From Aureisphaera sp963669405 (lineage in GTDB: Bacteria; Bacteroidota; Bacteroidia; Flavobacteriales; Flavobacteriaceae), in assembly GCA_963669405.2 (NCBI GenBank), contig CAXXHF010000002.1:2170001-2234000 (forward strand): a stretch of DNA of 64,000 nucleotides, written 5' to 3'. The position numbers and the translations under genes are program-made. Below the pieces are notes generated by a model. That model was not told the origin of the DNA. It worked only from the letters and a program-made list of their open reading frames with translations, and searched no databases. Below, one piece after another: positions 1 through 9,376 of this stretch. The stretch's first letter is position 1, and each line of letters opens with the position of its first letter.

Positions 1-696
1 TAATTGGGCTTTCAGGTTTGATGAAAAATCGACACTGGTTTTCACTAAGCTATCTAGGATTGTAAATGCATTCTGCCTGTTTCCAAGGTTAATGTATTGT
101 ATAAATGCCTGGTCTATATTCTTTCGAACAAGATTGGAAGTATCTCCTTTTCTTGTGTAAGCCAAAACTCCTTTTTTATTGAATTCTAATGCTGCGGGAT
201 AGTCTTCTAGGCTCATATAGACATTTTCCGAGAAATTATAGGCCAATGCTTGGTTATCGAAATCAGTGGGCTCCAGAAGAGAAAGAAATCGATTACTTAC
301 ACTGAGGCCGTTGCTATGATCCTCTAACTGCAAATACAGACCCCAAGCTTTCCGAAAATAAATAACTTCCCTAGGAGATTTTATAGAATCCTTTACCCAT
401 TGCGTGGCATTGAAATAATGAATTGATGCCGAATCAGGTTGGTTTTTACGTTCAAAATGGGTCCCTATTAAATATTCGTTTTCCGCCTTTAAGGAGTCTG
501 GGGCCGAAACCGAAGTACGAAGCAATTGTTCTGCTTCTTTCAATAGCATGTAAACAGAATCCTGTGTAGCCACTTTCGATTTTTCCTGAAGAAGCAATAT
601 CTTATTTATACTATCCTGAACCCTTTCCTCTTTTTCAATGCAAGCGAAAAGCAAGGATATTATGAAAGTGGAAAAAACAATTGATGAAAGCTTCAT
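1..696 (-). CDS. Lipoprotein with helical, probably TPR-like repeats (partial, 3' end outside window)
   Basis: An open frame starts at the ATG at 694-696 and runs leftwards out of the window with no stop, giving about 232 visible residues. The N-terminus is a signal peptide ending in a lipobox (LLFAC), so the protein should be a membrane-anchored lipoprotein. The rest is helical and acidic/aromatic, in the style of tetratricopeptide repeats (for example SALEFNKKGVLAYTRKGDTS-like helix pairs). In Flavobacteriaceae such N-termini often belong to TPR-LuxR or TPR-kinase sensors such as the gene at 46177. The C-terminal output domain would be outside the window, so the function is open. It is preceded by the terminator of the upstream gene, which suggests its own promoter. 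Confidence 0.75.
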   Translation of the reverse strand, partial: MKLSSIVFSTFIISLLFACIEKEERVQDSINKILLLQEKSKVATQDSVYMLLKEAEQLLRTSVSAPDSLKAENEYLIGTHFERKNQPDSASIHYFNATQWVKDSIKSPREVIYFRKAWGLYLQLEDHSNGLSVSNRFLSLLEPTDFDNQALAYNFSENVYMSLEDYPAALEFNKKGVLAYTRKGDTSNLVRKNIDQAFIQYINLGNRQNAFTILDSLVKTSVDFSSNLKAQL

Positions 697-766
697 TGGC
701 GGGGGAACGTTGATGGGAAGTAAGATACCAAAAATTCTAATTTAAGGAGAGAACCCTACATCTAGC

Positions 767-800
767 AATTAAAAACAGGGCATTTGCCCTGTTTTTAATT
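767..800 (-). terminator. Hairpin terminator of the T9SS propeller gene
   Basis: A perfect 15-bp inverted repeat (767-781 with 786-800, loop ATTT) has a GC core GGGC/GCCC flanked by A and T runs. It lies 20 nt past the stop of the minus-strand gene ending at 820. The A/T runs make it usable in both directions. Confidence 0.85.
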
Positions 801-819
801 CGTTTTTTGAACTGATAAA

Positions 820-2037
820 TTACTGTTTCAAGACTTTCCCATTATACAACTGTTTTCCAATTTGTGTTATCGTATAGAAATACTGCCCTTTTTGAAGATC
901 TGAAATGTCTAGTGACCATTGTACCCTTCCTTGCTCGAAGGTCGTGTCTCTGACTTCTTTTACTTTTTTGCCTAGCATGTCGTATAACTGCAGATCCACT
1001 TTTCCCAAAGGAGATTTCGTAAAAGCCTCTATCGTGAGGTGTCCTTGGGTAGGATTGGGATATACTGTAACGATTAACCCGGGCGTAACTAGATCGTCTA
1101 CAGATAGCACAGAATTAATGCCTTTAATTAGCCTTACTACTTGCGGATTCAATGGACCATTGGGTACATTGGTTAATGGAATAGCGCTGTTAACATAAAT
1201 GGAATCCCCTGTTTGTGTAATAGCTACTCCATTGGGTCTTGAAAAACTAGCTACTGCTGCATCTCCGTCATCATTACCTCTAACACCACTTCCAGCCAAC
1301 CATTCTAACTGTGAAGGATTGTCCAAACGCAGGTAGTATATACTATTAGATCCATGACTAGCAATAAATAGGGTTCTTGTGGGTTGATGGTATTCCAAAT
1401 GTCCATTACTGGGTCCACTGGTGCTTCCGCCAGGAGTTACATTGAGTAAGGAGGTCTCTCCAGAAGGAGTGATTTTGATAATATTTCCATTAGAGAAATT
1501 GGATACATACAGATTGTCATCTTCATCTACCGTAATGCCATTGGGACATTGAAAAATAGCCCCAGAAGCAAATAAGGTAGAAACCCCTCCAGAAGTCACT
1601 TTACGAATGGTGTTATTTCCACAGTTGCAAACAAAAAAATTATCGTTACTATCGAATGCGATTCCTACAGGATTAGCAATCCCCGTATTTGTTACAAAAG
1701 TTCGTACACCTCCTACTATTTTGTAGATGCCACTGGCACCAATATCTGATTGAAACAATACGCCATTACTGTCAAAGTCATTTCCCGAAGCACCTACAAA
1801 GCCTGTAGCGTATAAAGTGAGGTCAAAATTCTCATCCATGCTCCAGATGTCATTGGGTAATCCATCAGGATCGGAAACAGAAAGAAAGTCTCCAAAATCA
1901 GCAATAATTAGATTTCCATCACTGTCAAAAGATAAACCACCACTTCCTTTAATTTCGGGTGTCACAGTAGTGACAGTTACCTGTGCAAAAAGGCTTGATA
2001 CGCATAGTACCAAGAATGCTATAATATACTTTTTCAT
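820..2037 (-). CDS. Secreted NHL/SMP-30-like beta-propeller protein with T9SS type A sorting domain
   Basis: The 405-residue protein has an N-terminal signal peptide (MKKYIIAFLVLCVSSLFAQ). A six-bladed-type propeller of NHL/gluconolactonase-like repeats follows (recurrent GIAFDSNDNFFVCN and GITVDEDDNLYVSN patterns, about residues 30-305). The last 80 residues are a T9SS type A domain (VYPNPTQGHLTIEA, then LYDMLGKKVKE). It should be exported through the outer membrane and attached or released. The substrate cannot be read from the sequence. It lies 5 nt behind the VPS10/BNR gene ending at 2043, so the two are probably co-transcribed. It is a paralogue in layout of the gene at 57001. Confidence 0.85.
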   Translation of the reverse strand: MKKYIIAFLVLCVSSLFAQVTVTTVTPEIKGSGGLSFDSDGNLIIADFGDFLSVSDPDGLPNDIWSMDENFDLTLYATGFVGASGNDFDSNGVLFQSDIGASGIYKIVGGVRTFVTNTGIANPVGIAFDSNDNFFVCNCGNNTIRKVTSGGVSTLFASGAIFQCPNGITVDEDDNLYVSNFSNGNIIKITPSGETSLLNVTPGGSTSGPSNGHLEYHQPTRTLFIASHGSNSIYYLRLDNPSQLEWLAGSGVRGNDDGDAAVASFSRPNGVAITQTGDSIYVNSAIPLTNVPNGPLNPQVVRLIKGINSVLSVDDLVTPGLIVTVYPNPTQGHLTIEAFTKSPLGKVDLQLYDMLGKKVKEVRDTTFEQGRVQWSLDISDLQKGQYFYTITQIGKQLYNGKVLKQ

Positions 2038-2042
2038 AACCC

Positions 2043-4655
2043 CTATTTTTTAATGAATCGCTTTGTTGAGGTCGTACCGCTCTGCTTCAGTGTAGCAAAG
2101 TACATTCCAGATGCTAGTGCCGAAACATTCAGGGTTAGCTCATTGGTATTTAAACTAGCGCCGTCTGATGTAACCGAAATCATTTTTTGTCCAGTTATTG
2201 AGAAGACATCAACCGAAAAAGGAGATTGGTTCAAGCGTTGGGTTGATAGAGTTATTTCAGCATTAGCTGGATTAGGGAACAATTTAAAATCTACTCCATT
2301 CGCATCAAAGTCTTCCACCGCAAGGGGATCATTTACATAAGAACGTTGCCAAATACCATGACCATGGGTGGCGATTCTGACTTTCCGATTGGAAGGAGAA
2401 TCATTCAGATCGTAAATCATGACGGCCTCGGGGAGTTCCTCATTAAAGGTTTCCCAGGAAATACCTCCATTATCTGAATAGTATACACCAAGATCATTAC
2501 CCAGATAAATGTCATCTGGATTTATGGGATCTATTAAAATTGTATTGGCGGGAACATCCGGAATCCCATTGTCAATAGGTTGCCAAGAGGCACCTGCATC
2601 TACGGTTTTGTAGACGTGATTGGTTCCAAAACCTGAAAAAACCGCATATAGAATATCTGAATCGCTAGGATCGAATTCGATGTCTTTACATATTCTGTTT
2701 GGGAGTCCATTGGTAAGCTGAGTAAAAGATTGTCCACCATCTGTCGATTTAAAAATTTTGGCACCGGTAGGGCCATTGGTTGGATCTGGAGATGTGGTTA
2801 CATAAAGAAGATCTGGATCATCAGGTGCTATGGCAATTTTCAAAATAGGATTAACATCTACGGCACTTGTAGAGGTGGCAAACCAAGAATTGGAATTTGC
2901 TGCTCCATCGGTTGCTTTGTATAGATAAGTTCCACCTGCGTAAAGGATATCTTGATTGCTTGGGGCAAGTTCATAAGGTGCTGAGAAAGCAGTAAAATCT
3001 CCTGAAACAAGATTTGGAGTAATCGTTATATAACTAAAACCGTTATTTGCAGACCTTCTTAGGTTTAAGCCTTGAAAAGATCCATATACGGTCTGGTCGT
3101 CATTCTGGTTTACAGCAGCTGTCATGCCGTCTCCACCAATAACACGCCACCAGGAAGGATTCCCCCTATAGATATAGGTAGCATTGTCTTGAGTTCCGGC
3201 AATGAGGAAATTAGGGTCTGTTCCCGAGCTTCCCATATCTGCGTAATATTGTGTAGTTCTAAGACCGCCATTTAAGGTTGTAAAGGGTTGGTCTCCATCA
3301 TCTGAAATGAATACACCTCCATCACTGGCATAGAATACTTTGTTGTTGATGGGATGATAGTATACGGCATGAATATCAGAATGAACATAATTATCACCTC
3401 CTTCCGGAAAGTCTACAGAGACTTCTCCTAAGGTCCATGAGTTACCAGACTTTATGGAGAAAGCAGCACCACCATCGGTCGATTTCCAGGCACTTATTCC
3501 TACATAAATCATTTCGGAAGTATTTGAAGGATTAATAGCGATGTCATGAGAATACCAACCTTGAAACTGAGCTATATTTTGGTTGTTGAGCAAGGCCCAA
3601 GTGGCTCCTCCATCATCAGATTTAAAAATACCTGCTGGTGTGGTAGGGTTTGTATTAAACCACCCTACCTGTGTGCTGGCATAAATAGTGTTTGGATTGG
3701 TAGGATCTAGCAAAAGTTTTGCATTTCCAGACCATGCGGTGATTAATCCAGGATCTAGAAGTTCGTTAAAGGTAGATCCACCATCGATCGATTTAAAAAT
3801 TCCACTCAGGTTTGGATCCAATCCGTAGTTAAAGTTTCCATGAGAAACATAGATGATATCACCGTTGGTGGGGTCAATTTCAATATCAATACAATTGGTT
3901 AAGGTAAAAATAAGAGCCCAAGTGTCTCCCCCGTCTGAGCTTTTGTATACACCATCGGTAGCAGCAGCATACACTTCTTGCGAATTTTGAGGGTTTATGA
4001 CAACATCCTGAACACCTTTGATATCATCTTGGTTAAATTGAAGGACATGGCTCCAGGTTTGCCCACCATCGGTAGTTTTTAGAATTCCAATTCCATAGGT
4101 GCCTCGTGTTAGACGGTTTACTGTGCCAGGTTCTGCAAACCCTACTCCGTAGGTTTCTCCAGTACCAATAAACATAATATCAGGATCATTGGCGTCAATA
4201 GCAATAGCAGCTACGCCTAAAACAGGAAATCCAGTGGGGACATACTCCCAAGCATTTTGACCGAAGCCCTGTGTAGTCGTTTTCCAGAGGCCACCACTCG
4301 CTGATCCGGCGAAGATAATGTCCTCATTAGTGGGGTGGAATGCTAAACATAAAGTTCGTCCTCCAATGTTAATAGGCCCCATACTGGACCATTCGCCCAC
4401 TAGATTACGCGCACTATTGGCCTCCATCAGCTTTTGTGCCTTGTAGGCATCTGTATATTTAGAAATAGGGACTGTAGTGCCTGGATATGAACGTTCAAAA
4501 GACCAATTTTGGAGGGCTATGCCAGCTCCTGAGGTCTGTAAGTCTTCAGCAACTGTTTCATGGACGGTAGCTGTTTGTGTCGATACATTAAAAAATGTAA
4601 TAAGAGCAACGGAAATAACCATTGCTCCTAGCGCAATTGAGATAATCTTTTTCAT
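2043..4655 (-). CDS. Secreted BNR/VPS10-sortilin-like propeller protein with T9SS type A sorting domain
   Basis: The 870-residue protein begins with a hydrophobic signal (MKKIISIALGAMVISVALITFF). Many BNR-type Asp-box repeats follow (variants of SxDGGxTW: TTDGGQTWSH, SSDGGDTWAL, STDGGQSFTQ) through about residue 770, as in VPS10/sortilin-like and exo-sialidase-fold propellers. The C-terminal 80 residues are a T9SS type A domain (LFPNPANAEITLS, then VFSITGQKMISV). No catalytic sialidase residues can be assigned, so it is more likely an adhesin or scaffold than a hydrolase. It is first of two genes with the propeller gene ending at 820. Confidence 0.85.
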   Translation of the reverse strand: MKKIISIALGAMVISVALITFFNVSTQTATVHETVAEDLQTSGAGIALQNWSFERSYPGTTVPISKYTDAYKAQKLMEANSARNLVGEWSSMGPINIGGRTLCLAFHPTNEDIIFAGSASGGLWKTTTQGFGQNAWEYVPTGFPVLGVAAIAIDANDPDIMFIGTGETYGVGFAEPGTVNRLTRGTYGIGILKTTDGGQTWSHVLQFNQDDIKGVQDVVINPQNSQEVYAAATDGVYKSSDGGDTWALIFTLTNCIDIEIDPTNGDIIYVSHGNFNYGLDPNLSGIFKSIDGGSTFNELLDPGLITAWSGNAKLLLDPTNPNTIYASTQVGWFNTNPTTPAGIFKSDDGGATWALLNNQNIAQFQGWYSHDIAINPSNTSEMIYVGISAWKSTDGGAAFSIKSGNSWTLGEVSVDFPEGGDNYVHSDIHAVYYHPINNKVFYASDGGVFISDDGDQPFTTLNGGLRTTQYYADMGSSGTDPNFLIAGTQDNATYIYRGNPSWWRVIGGDGMTAAVNQNDDQTVYGSFQGLNLRRSANNGFSYITITPNLVSGDFTAFSAPYELAPSNQDILYAGGTYLYKATDGAANSNSWFATSTSAVDVNPILKIAIAPDDPDLLYVTTSPDPTNGPTGAKIFKSTDGGQSFTQLTNGLPNRICKDIEFDPSDSDILYAVFSGFGTNHVYKTVDAGASWQPIDNGIPDVPANTILIDPINPDDIYLGNDLGVYYSDNGGISWETFNEELPEAVMIYDLNDSPSNRKVRIATHGHGIWQRSYVNDPLAVEDFDANGVDFKLFPNPANAEITLSTQRLNQSPFSVDVFSITGQKMISVTSDGASLNTNELTLNVSALASGMYFATLKQSGTTSTKRFIKK

Positions 4656-5061
4656 AGAATTATTTTTTTGGTCGCCAAGATCAGAAATGTACTTAAAGAA
4701 ATATGTCAGATGAAATTTAGAACGTCTTTATTTATAAAGGAAGGGGTAAACATTTCTATTAAAATTCATTTTCCATTTCATTCTAACTATATTTAAGCAA
4801 GTATATAGACAAAGGCAACGATGGTTGTATCAATGTTATTAAAATTATATGAAGGGTTTTTGTCAAAAATTGCTATTTATCATCAATTCCGTAATTAAAT
4901 AGATCATCGAGTTTACTGAAGAAATCATACGTTTTAATGAACCAAAGTCCAGAAGTTTTTTCCCGGATCGGTTTTCTAATGAAATCTATTTCTCCAATGT
5001 TAACAATGATTATAATTTAACCTATACTTCTAGTTTTTCTATAAAGTATGTTGTTAAAGGT

Positions 5062-5802
5062 GTGGAAAGATATGCTTTAGGAGGAGTTCCGTTTTCCATT
5101 AATGAAAATCAATACTTGTTAGTGAATGATCAACAAACCGTTGAAAATAGGGGGGCTAATGCGCAGGCTCTTTCTATTTTTTTGGACCGTAGCGTAGTCA
5201 ATAACATTGTAGATAATTTAAATCTTTCTGAAAATTACTTGTTAGAAAATCCCTTTCAGGAAAAGCACAATCAGATTAACTTTTTTGAGGCTCTTTACTC
5301 GCAAAATGATGTGTTGGGGCAATACTTGGAAACCTTTTATCTACAGTCTGTAAGCCAAAAGCATTTTGATATTAACGAAGAGATTTTTTATGGAATTGGT
5401 TTAAACTTGGTAAAATCACAATTAAAGGTTTCCAAGCAAATGAGGCATATCAATAGTATTAAATATACAACGCGGTGCGAGCTTTTTAAACGGGTAATGA
5501 AAGCCCGAGATTATATAGAAGATCATCTGGAAGATGGTTTTAATCTGGATGTCTTGGCAGAGAAGTGTCATTTGTCTAAATTTCATCTTATCCGTGTTTT
5601 TAAAGCCGTATACCAAGCCACTCCTTATCATTATTATTTGAATAGTAAAGTGAAAAGATCCATAGATCTGCTTAAGAATAAAGAACTACCCTTGACTGAA
5701 ATTGCCATACTATCTGGGTTCAATGATATCTATGCTTTTTCTAAAAGATTTAAGGTAATACTTGGAGTATCTCCCACAGAATACAGGAAGAGGATATTCT
5801 AA
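5062..5802 (+). CDS. AraC-family transcriptional regulator (annotated start is doubtful; coding extends upstream to about 4903)
   Basis: The C-terminus holds two AraC helix-turn-helix units (LDVLAEKCHLSKFHLIRVFK, then LTEIAILSGFNDIYAFSKRF, ending PTEYRKR). The only start codon in frame is the GTG at 5062. Translation upstream, from 4903 after a TAG at 4900, continues without stop for 53 codons with convincing family sequence (RSFFPDRFSNEIYFSN, then SFSIKYVVKG), bringing the protein to the usual ~300 residues. No ATG, GTG or TTG exists in that stretch; it opens with ATC ATC. The gene either starts at a non-standard codon, lost its start by mutation, or is translated short. No target genes are evident, but the divergently placed T9SS pair and the downstream RND operon are near. 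Confidence 0.75.
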   Translation: MERYALGGVPFSINENQYLLVNDQQTVENRGANAQALSIFLDRSVVNNIVDNLNLSENYLLENPFQEKHNQINFFEALYSQNDVLGQYLETFYLQSVSQKHFDINEEIFYGIGLNLVKSQLKVSKQMRHINSIKYTTRCELFKRVMKARDYIEDHLEDGFNLDVLAEKCHLSKFHLIRVFKAVYQATPYHYYLNSKVKRSIDLLKNKELPLTEIAILSGFNDIYAFSKRFKVILGVSPTEYRKRIF

Positions 5803-5807
5803 TAAAA

Positions 5808-5835
5808 AAACCACTTAACAAATGTAAAGCGGTTT
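5808..5835. terminator. Bidirectional terminator between convergent genes
   Basis: The inverted repeat (5808-5819 with 5824-5835, loop AAAT, 10 of 12 pairs) has flanking A and T runs. It lies between the AraC gene ending at 5802 and the minus-strand gene ending at 5859. Confidence 0.65.
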
Positions 5836-5858
5836 CTAAAGTATCAATATCAAGCAGG

Positions 5859-6668
5859 TTATTTTTGATTGTAAGCAACCCACTTTCTCGGGACTCTACG
5901 TAGATAGGTTTCTGTAAAAATATTATCTGGGACACCCATATTATATCTTACGTCTGAATATGTGGTATAGGTGGATTCTCCTGTCTGAATATTAGTCATT
6001 GAAAACTCCGTAATGGTTTTGTATCCTTGGATAGTCTCTACTTTTTCAGCGCGATATTCCCGTTGTTTTTCTCCGTTTTTATCATAAAACACACGCTTTT
6101 TCGGGATGAAGGTTTCTTTGTCAATCCAAGTATAGAAATAGGAAAACTCTACGGCTGAAGGGTCTTTTGGGGTGCTTTTTACTTCGTAATAGGCGTCCGT
6201 GCTTTTTATCAGTTCATGAGTATCCAATTTCGGAAATCGCCCCGTTACATCTTCGTATACAAATTGGGATCCTGCAAAACTACTTCGTTTATCAGATCCT
6301 GCTAATCTTTTTACCAAGTCCATGGCTGGAAGGAAAATCCAACGATCATCATCTTTGTAGGTATTTTTCCATACCATAAATACCATTTTTCGGATATCTG
6401 CTGGTTTTTTGAAATAGGCATACCACTTTTGTTTCAAGCTATTGCCATCATTTTTCTTTATCAACACCAATTCCCGGTTCATGATCACTTTGCCTTTGCT
6501 GTTTTTAATGTCCATATTGGCCATGGTAATACGGTCATCTCCAAAATACTTATAAGCTTCGTAGGTTTTGGCTACGATCTCATTTACGGCCATATCCTGT
6601 GCGGATACCCCTTGTATTCCAAACGCACTTACAATTACCAGTACTAGGAAAAGATTACTAAATTTCAT
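5859..6668 (-). CDS. LolA-like outer-membrane lipoprotein-sorting protein (TP0789-type)
   Basis: The protein is about 269 residues from the ATG at 6668, which gives a clean signal peptide (MKFSNLFLVLVIVSAFGIQG, cleaved after VSAQ). A start at 6701 is also open but puts 11 polar residues before it. The body matches the LolA-like TP0789 family: a concave beta-sheet with the landmarks WIFLPAMDLVKRLAGSDKRSSFAGSQFVYED. Members are periplasmic lipid/lipoprotein-binding partners of RND-family exporters. The RND gene directly upstream (stop at 6704) and the barrel gene before it support a three-gene lipid export operon. Confidence 0.85.
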   Translation of the reverse strand: MKFSNLFLVLVIVSAFGIQGVSAQDMAVNEIVAKTYEAYKYFGDDRITMANMDIKNSKGKVIMNRELVLIKKNDGNSLKQKWYAYFKKPADIRKMVFMVWKNTYKDDDRWIFLPAMDLVKRLAGSDKRSSFAGSQFVYEDVTGRFPKLDTHELIKSTDAYYEVKSTPKDPSAVEFSYFYTWIDKETFIPKKRVFYDKNGEKQREYRAEKVETIQGYKTITEFSMTNIQTGESTYTTYSDVRYNMGVPDNIFTETYLRRVPRKWVAYNQK

Positions 6669-6703
6669 ATCAAGATTATTTTTATTACTAATTAGATTCA
6701 ATA

Positions 6704-9349
6704 TTATTTTTTACGAACAAACACCTTTTGTAGGGCACTGATCATTGCAGGTAATAACAGCAAAGTAATGATTCCTGAAAGGGTTAATATACTTGCTAGC
6801 AAAATCCCTACCGTTTTGTAAGGCATTAAATTGGAAAGCAGTAAAGGTAAAAATCCGATCGCGATTACTATAACGTTTCTTGTAATAGCTCTTGAGGGTT
6901 CTCCAAACATAATTTTAGAAGCTTCTTTCCAATCTCCTGTTTTCTTGATGGCTTCTCGTGACCGTACCAGAAAATGTATGGAAAAATCGATCGCCAGTCC
7001 TAAGGCCAAAGAAGACAATACAGCTACGGGCATATCATAATCCTTGCCAATAAAACCAATCACTCCATAAATAATGGCAATGGTTAAAGTAAGGGGCAAC
7101 ATACATAAGAAAGCCCATTTTACGGATCTGAATAAAAGAGTCATCATTAAGAAAACAATAATGAAGCTTCCCAAAAAGGCATTTAGCATTCCGTTTACCA
7201 TCTTTTGTTGCCAGATTACATTGATATAGGTTAAACCAAACCATTCGTACTTTAAGTTTTGTGGCGGTGGGTTTTCTTTAAAGAAGGTATCTACTGCTGC
7301 AATGGTTTTTTCCATATCCTTATTGTCCCCGCTTTTTAACTGCAACCATAGGTTCAGTCCTTGAAAATCTGTATCTACGCAATGACGTAAGCGTTCGGGT
7401 AAGTGACTGTTTTGGTAAGAAATGATACATTGACCAACTCCTGAAAAACTTTCGGGCAACTTATGTGAATCACTATCGCCTTCGTGTAATTCCTTATTTA
7501 TTTTTTTGATCAACTTAGTCAAGCTATTAATTTTTCCCACCCCGCCTTCTTTCAAAAGATGGTCTTCCAGTTTTAACGTATAATCCAATACTTCGGGTTG
7601 TTTGAATATTTGGGTACTGGCCAAGGCCTGAAGTTCTACTTTACCTGTGAGTTCTTCCCAAAGTTCGGCTTCAGCATCTGTTTCACTATAATCGATCTTA
7701 TCATATAATTCGTTTGTTAATTCAGTGTATATGGATGCTTCTTCTAAAGAGGAATCTAAAGACTGAATTAAAGAATCCATTTGCTCTTTATAGGGTTGAA
7801 GGGTATCATTAACGGCAAAATATTGATTGCTTATGGATTGAATTTCTGATTGAACTTCTTTGGCTGTTTTAGTCTTTTCTGAATCGTTGGTAAGACTTAA
7901 ATACGCCATATAGGTACCTCCAAAATGTTTGTTGAGTTCTCTATCTGCTTCTCTAATGGGATGATCTGAAGTAAACCATTTTACAGGATTGTCATTTATT
8001 TGAATAAGTGAGATTCCGTAAAGAGCCAATCCAAACAACACAAAAGAGCCCAGCAGGATTTTTTTGGAATGCAATCGCGTTCCTCTGCTCCATGATTGTA
8101 AAACATTAATCATCCTGTTTTTGTTGCCATCTTGTTTCACTCCAAAGTTTTCCAAAGATTTTTCAGACATAAGCATGATATAGGCTGGAATAAAACAAAT
8201 GGTGAGTAACCAAGCGAATAGGATTCCGAAGCCTACAAAAATTCCAAAAACCTGTACGGGAGGTATTGGGGTTAATGCCAAGGAGGCAAATCCGGCAGCA
8301 GATGTTAAAGACGTAAAAAGCATGGGTCGGAACAATTCCTTCATTACTTTTTTCAGGGTTTCTTTTCGATCCTTTATTTCGGGATATTTATCAAAAAACT
8401 CTGAGAGGATGTGTATGGAATCCAGTACAGCAATGGGCATGATGAATATGGGAATCATGGAGCTCATGATATGTACGGTATTCCCTGTGGCAATAAGTAG
8501 GCCCATGGTACAAATCACTGAAACCATAGCAACGATCATAGGACTTAAGATAAGTTTCAGTTTTTTGAAGAAGAATAGCATGAGCAGGAAGATGCATAGC
8601 ATAGCAACGGGTGCTGTAATACCCATTTGTATAAACATTTCGGTACCAAAGGTATCTTCGGCTACTGGCAAACCGGTTATGTGAAATTTATCATCACCTT
8701 CGTAGGCTGCTACTTTTTCCTGAAGCTTGGTAGAAATTTCATACGAAATGTCCTTTGAACTGATTGGGATGTACAAACAAATAGCCTTTCCATCTTCAGA
8801 AACAATGGTGTTTTTGAACATGTTGTTGCTCATCAATTTATCCTTTATTTCCAAAGCTTCTTCATCGGTTTCAGGTGCTGTGGCCATTAACCAATCAAAC
8901 TTTAGGGTTCCGGGGCCAATGGGTTCAATATGATCAATATTGGAAGGCGCCATAACGTCCCTCTTAATGACGCCTGTATAGGTTACGATATTTTCTTTGG
9001 AAAGGTCATCTTCGGCGGTGCTCTCAGTAGAAGTATCTTTGTTTTCTTCTACTACCTGAAGGCTATAGATGTATTCGGAAATATCATGAATTTTGGTAAG
9101 TGAAGCCTTGTTGAATACACCATTAGGATGTTTTTCGTTTATGATACCCATCACAATAATGTCGTGCATATTGTAACGCTCCTTCAGTTGATTATGAATG
9201 ATCCGTACGGATTCATTTTCGGATAACATATTTTCCGGATCGGTATCTATCTTTATCTGTGGTATAAACAGCAATAGAATCACTGTTATGGATAACACGA
9301 TAGCTACAATGGCTTTCGGCTTATTTATGGAAAATGATAATAGATTCAT
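6704..9349 (-). CDS. RND-superfamily exporter (MMPL/HpnN-like)
   Basis: The 881-residue inner-membrane protein has the duplicated RND layout: TM1, a large periplasmic loop, a 5-TM block (about residues 240-400), a second TM with loop, and a final 5-TM block (about 720-875). Conserved features include DSIHILSEFFDKYPE in the first half and LGLAIDFSIHFLVRSREA in the second, which carry the proton-relay Asp positions of MMPL/Patched-like transporters. The second periplasmic loop contains a long acidic coiled-coil-like stretch (about 500-590). This family exports lipids or hydrophobic molecules using the proton-motive force. The linked LolA-like and barrel genes suggest transport of a lipid to the outer membrane; the substrate is unknown. 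Confidence 0.9.
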   Translation of the reverse strand: MNLLSFSINKPKAIVAIVLSITVILLLFIPQIKIDTDPENMLSENESVRIIHNQLKERYNMHDIIVMGIINEKHPNGVFNKASLTKIHDISEYIYSLQVVEENKDTSTESTAEDDLSKENIVTYTGVIKRDVMAPSNIDHIEPIGPGTLKFDWLMATAPETDEEALEIKDKLMSNNMFKNTIVSEDGKAICLYIPISSKDISYEISTKLQEKVAAYEGDDKFHITGLPVAEDTFGTEMFIQMGITAPVAMLCIFLLMLFFFKKLKLILSPMIVAMVSVICTMGLLIATGNTVHIMSSMIPIFIMPIAVLDSIHILSEFFDKYPEIKDRKETLKKVMKELFRPMLFTSLTSAAGFASLALTPIPPVQVFGIFVGFGILFAWLLTICFIPAYIMLMSEKSLENFGVKQDGNKNRMINVLQSWSRGTRLHSKKILLGSFVLFGLALYGISLIQINDNPVKWFTSDHPIREADRELNKHFGGTYMAYLSLTNDSEKTKTAKEVQSEIQSISNQYFAVNDTLQPYKEQMDSLIQSLDSSLEEASIYTELTNELYDKIDYSETDAEAELWEELTGKVELQALASTQIFKQPEVLDYTLKLEDHLLKEGGVGKINSLTKLIKKINKELHEGDSDSHKLPESFSGVGQCIISYQNSHLPERLRHCVDTDFQGLNLWLQLKSGDNKDMEKTIAAVDTFFKENPPPQNLKYEWFGLTYINVIWQQKMVNGMLNAFLGSFIIVFLMMTLLFRSVKWAFLCMLPLTLTIAIIYGVIGFIGKDYDMPVAVLSSLALGLAIDFSIHFLVRSREAIKKTGDWKEASKIMFGEPSRAITRNVIVIAIGFLPLLLSNLMPYKTVGILLASILTLSGIITLLLLPAMISALQKVFVRKK

Positions 9350-9376
9350 GTGTTGGTTATTTGGTGTTTAGTTCAA

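Noticed and set aside
4861..5000. Minus-strand open stretch ending DLFNYGIDDK opposite the AraC upstream region
   Set aside because: It has no start codon, and the opposite strand carries convincing AraC family sequence over the same bases.
8199..8684. 161-residue plus-strand open frame inside the RND gene
   Set aside because: It is antisense to strongly conserved TM segments of the RND exporter and has no family signature.
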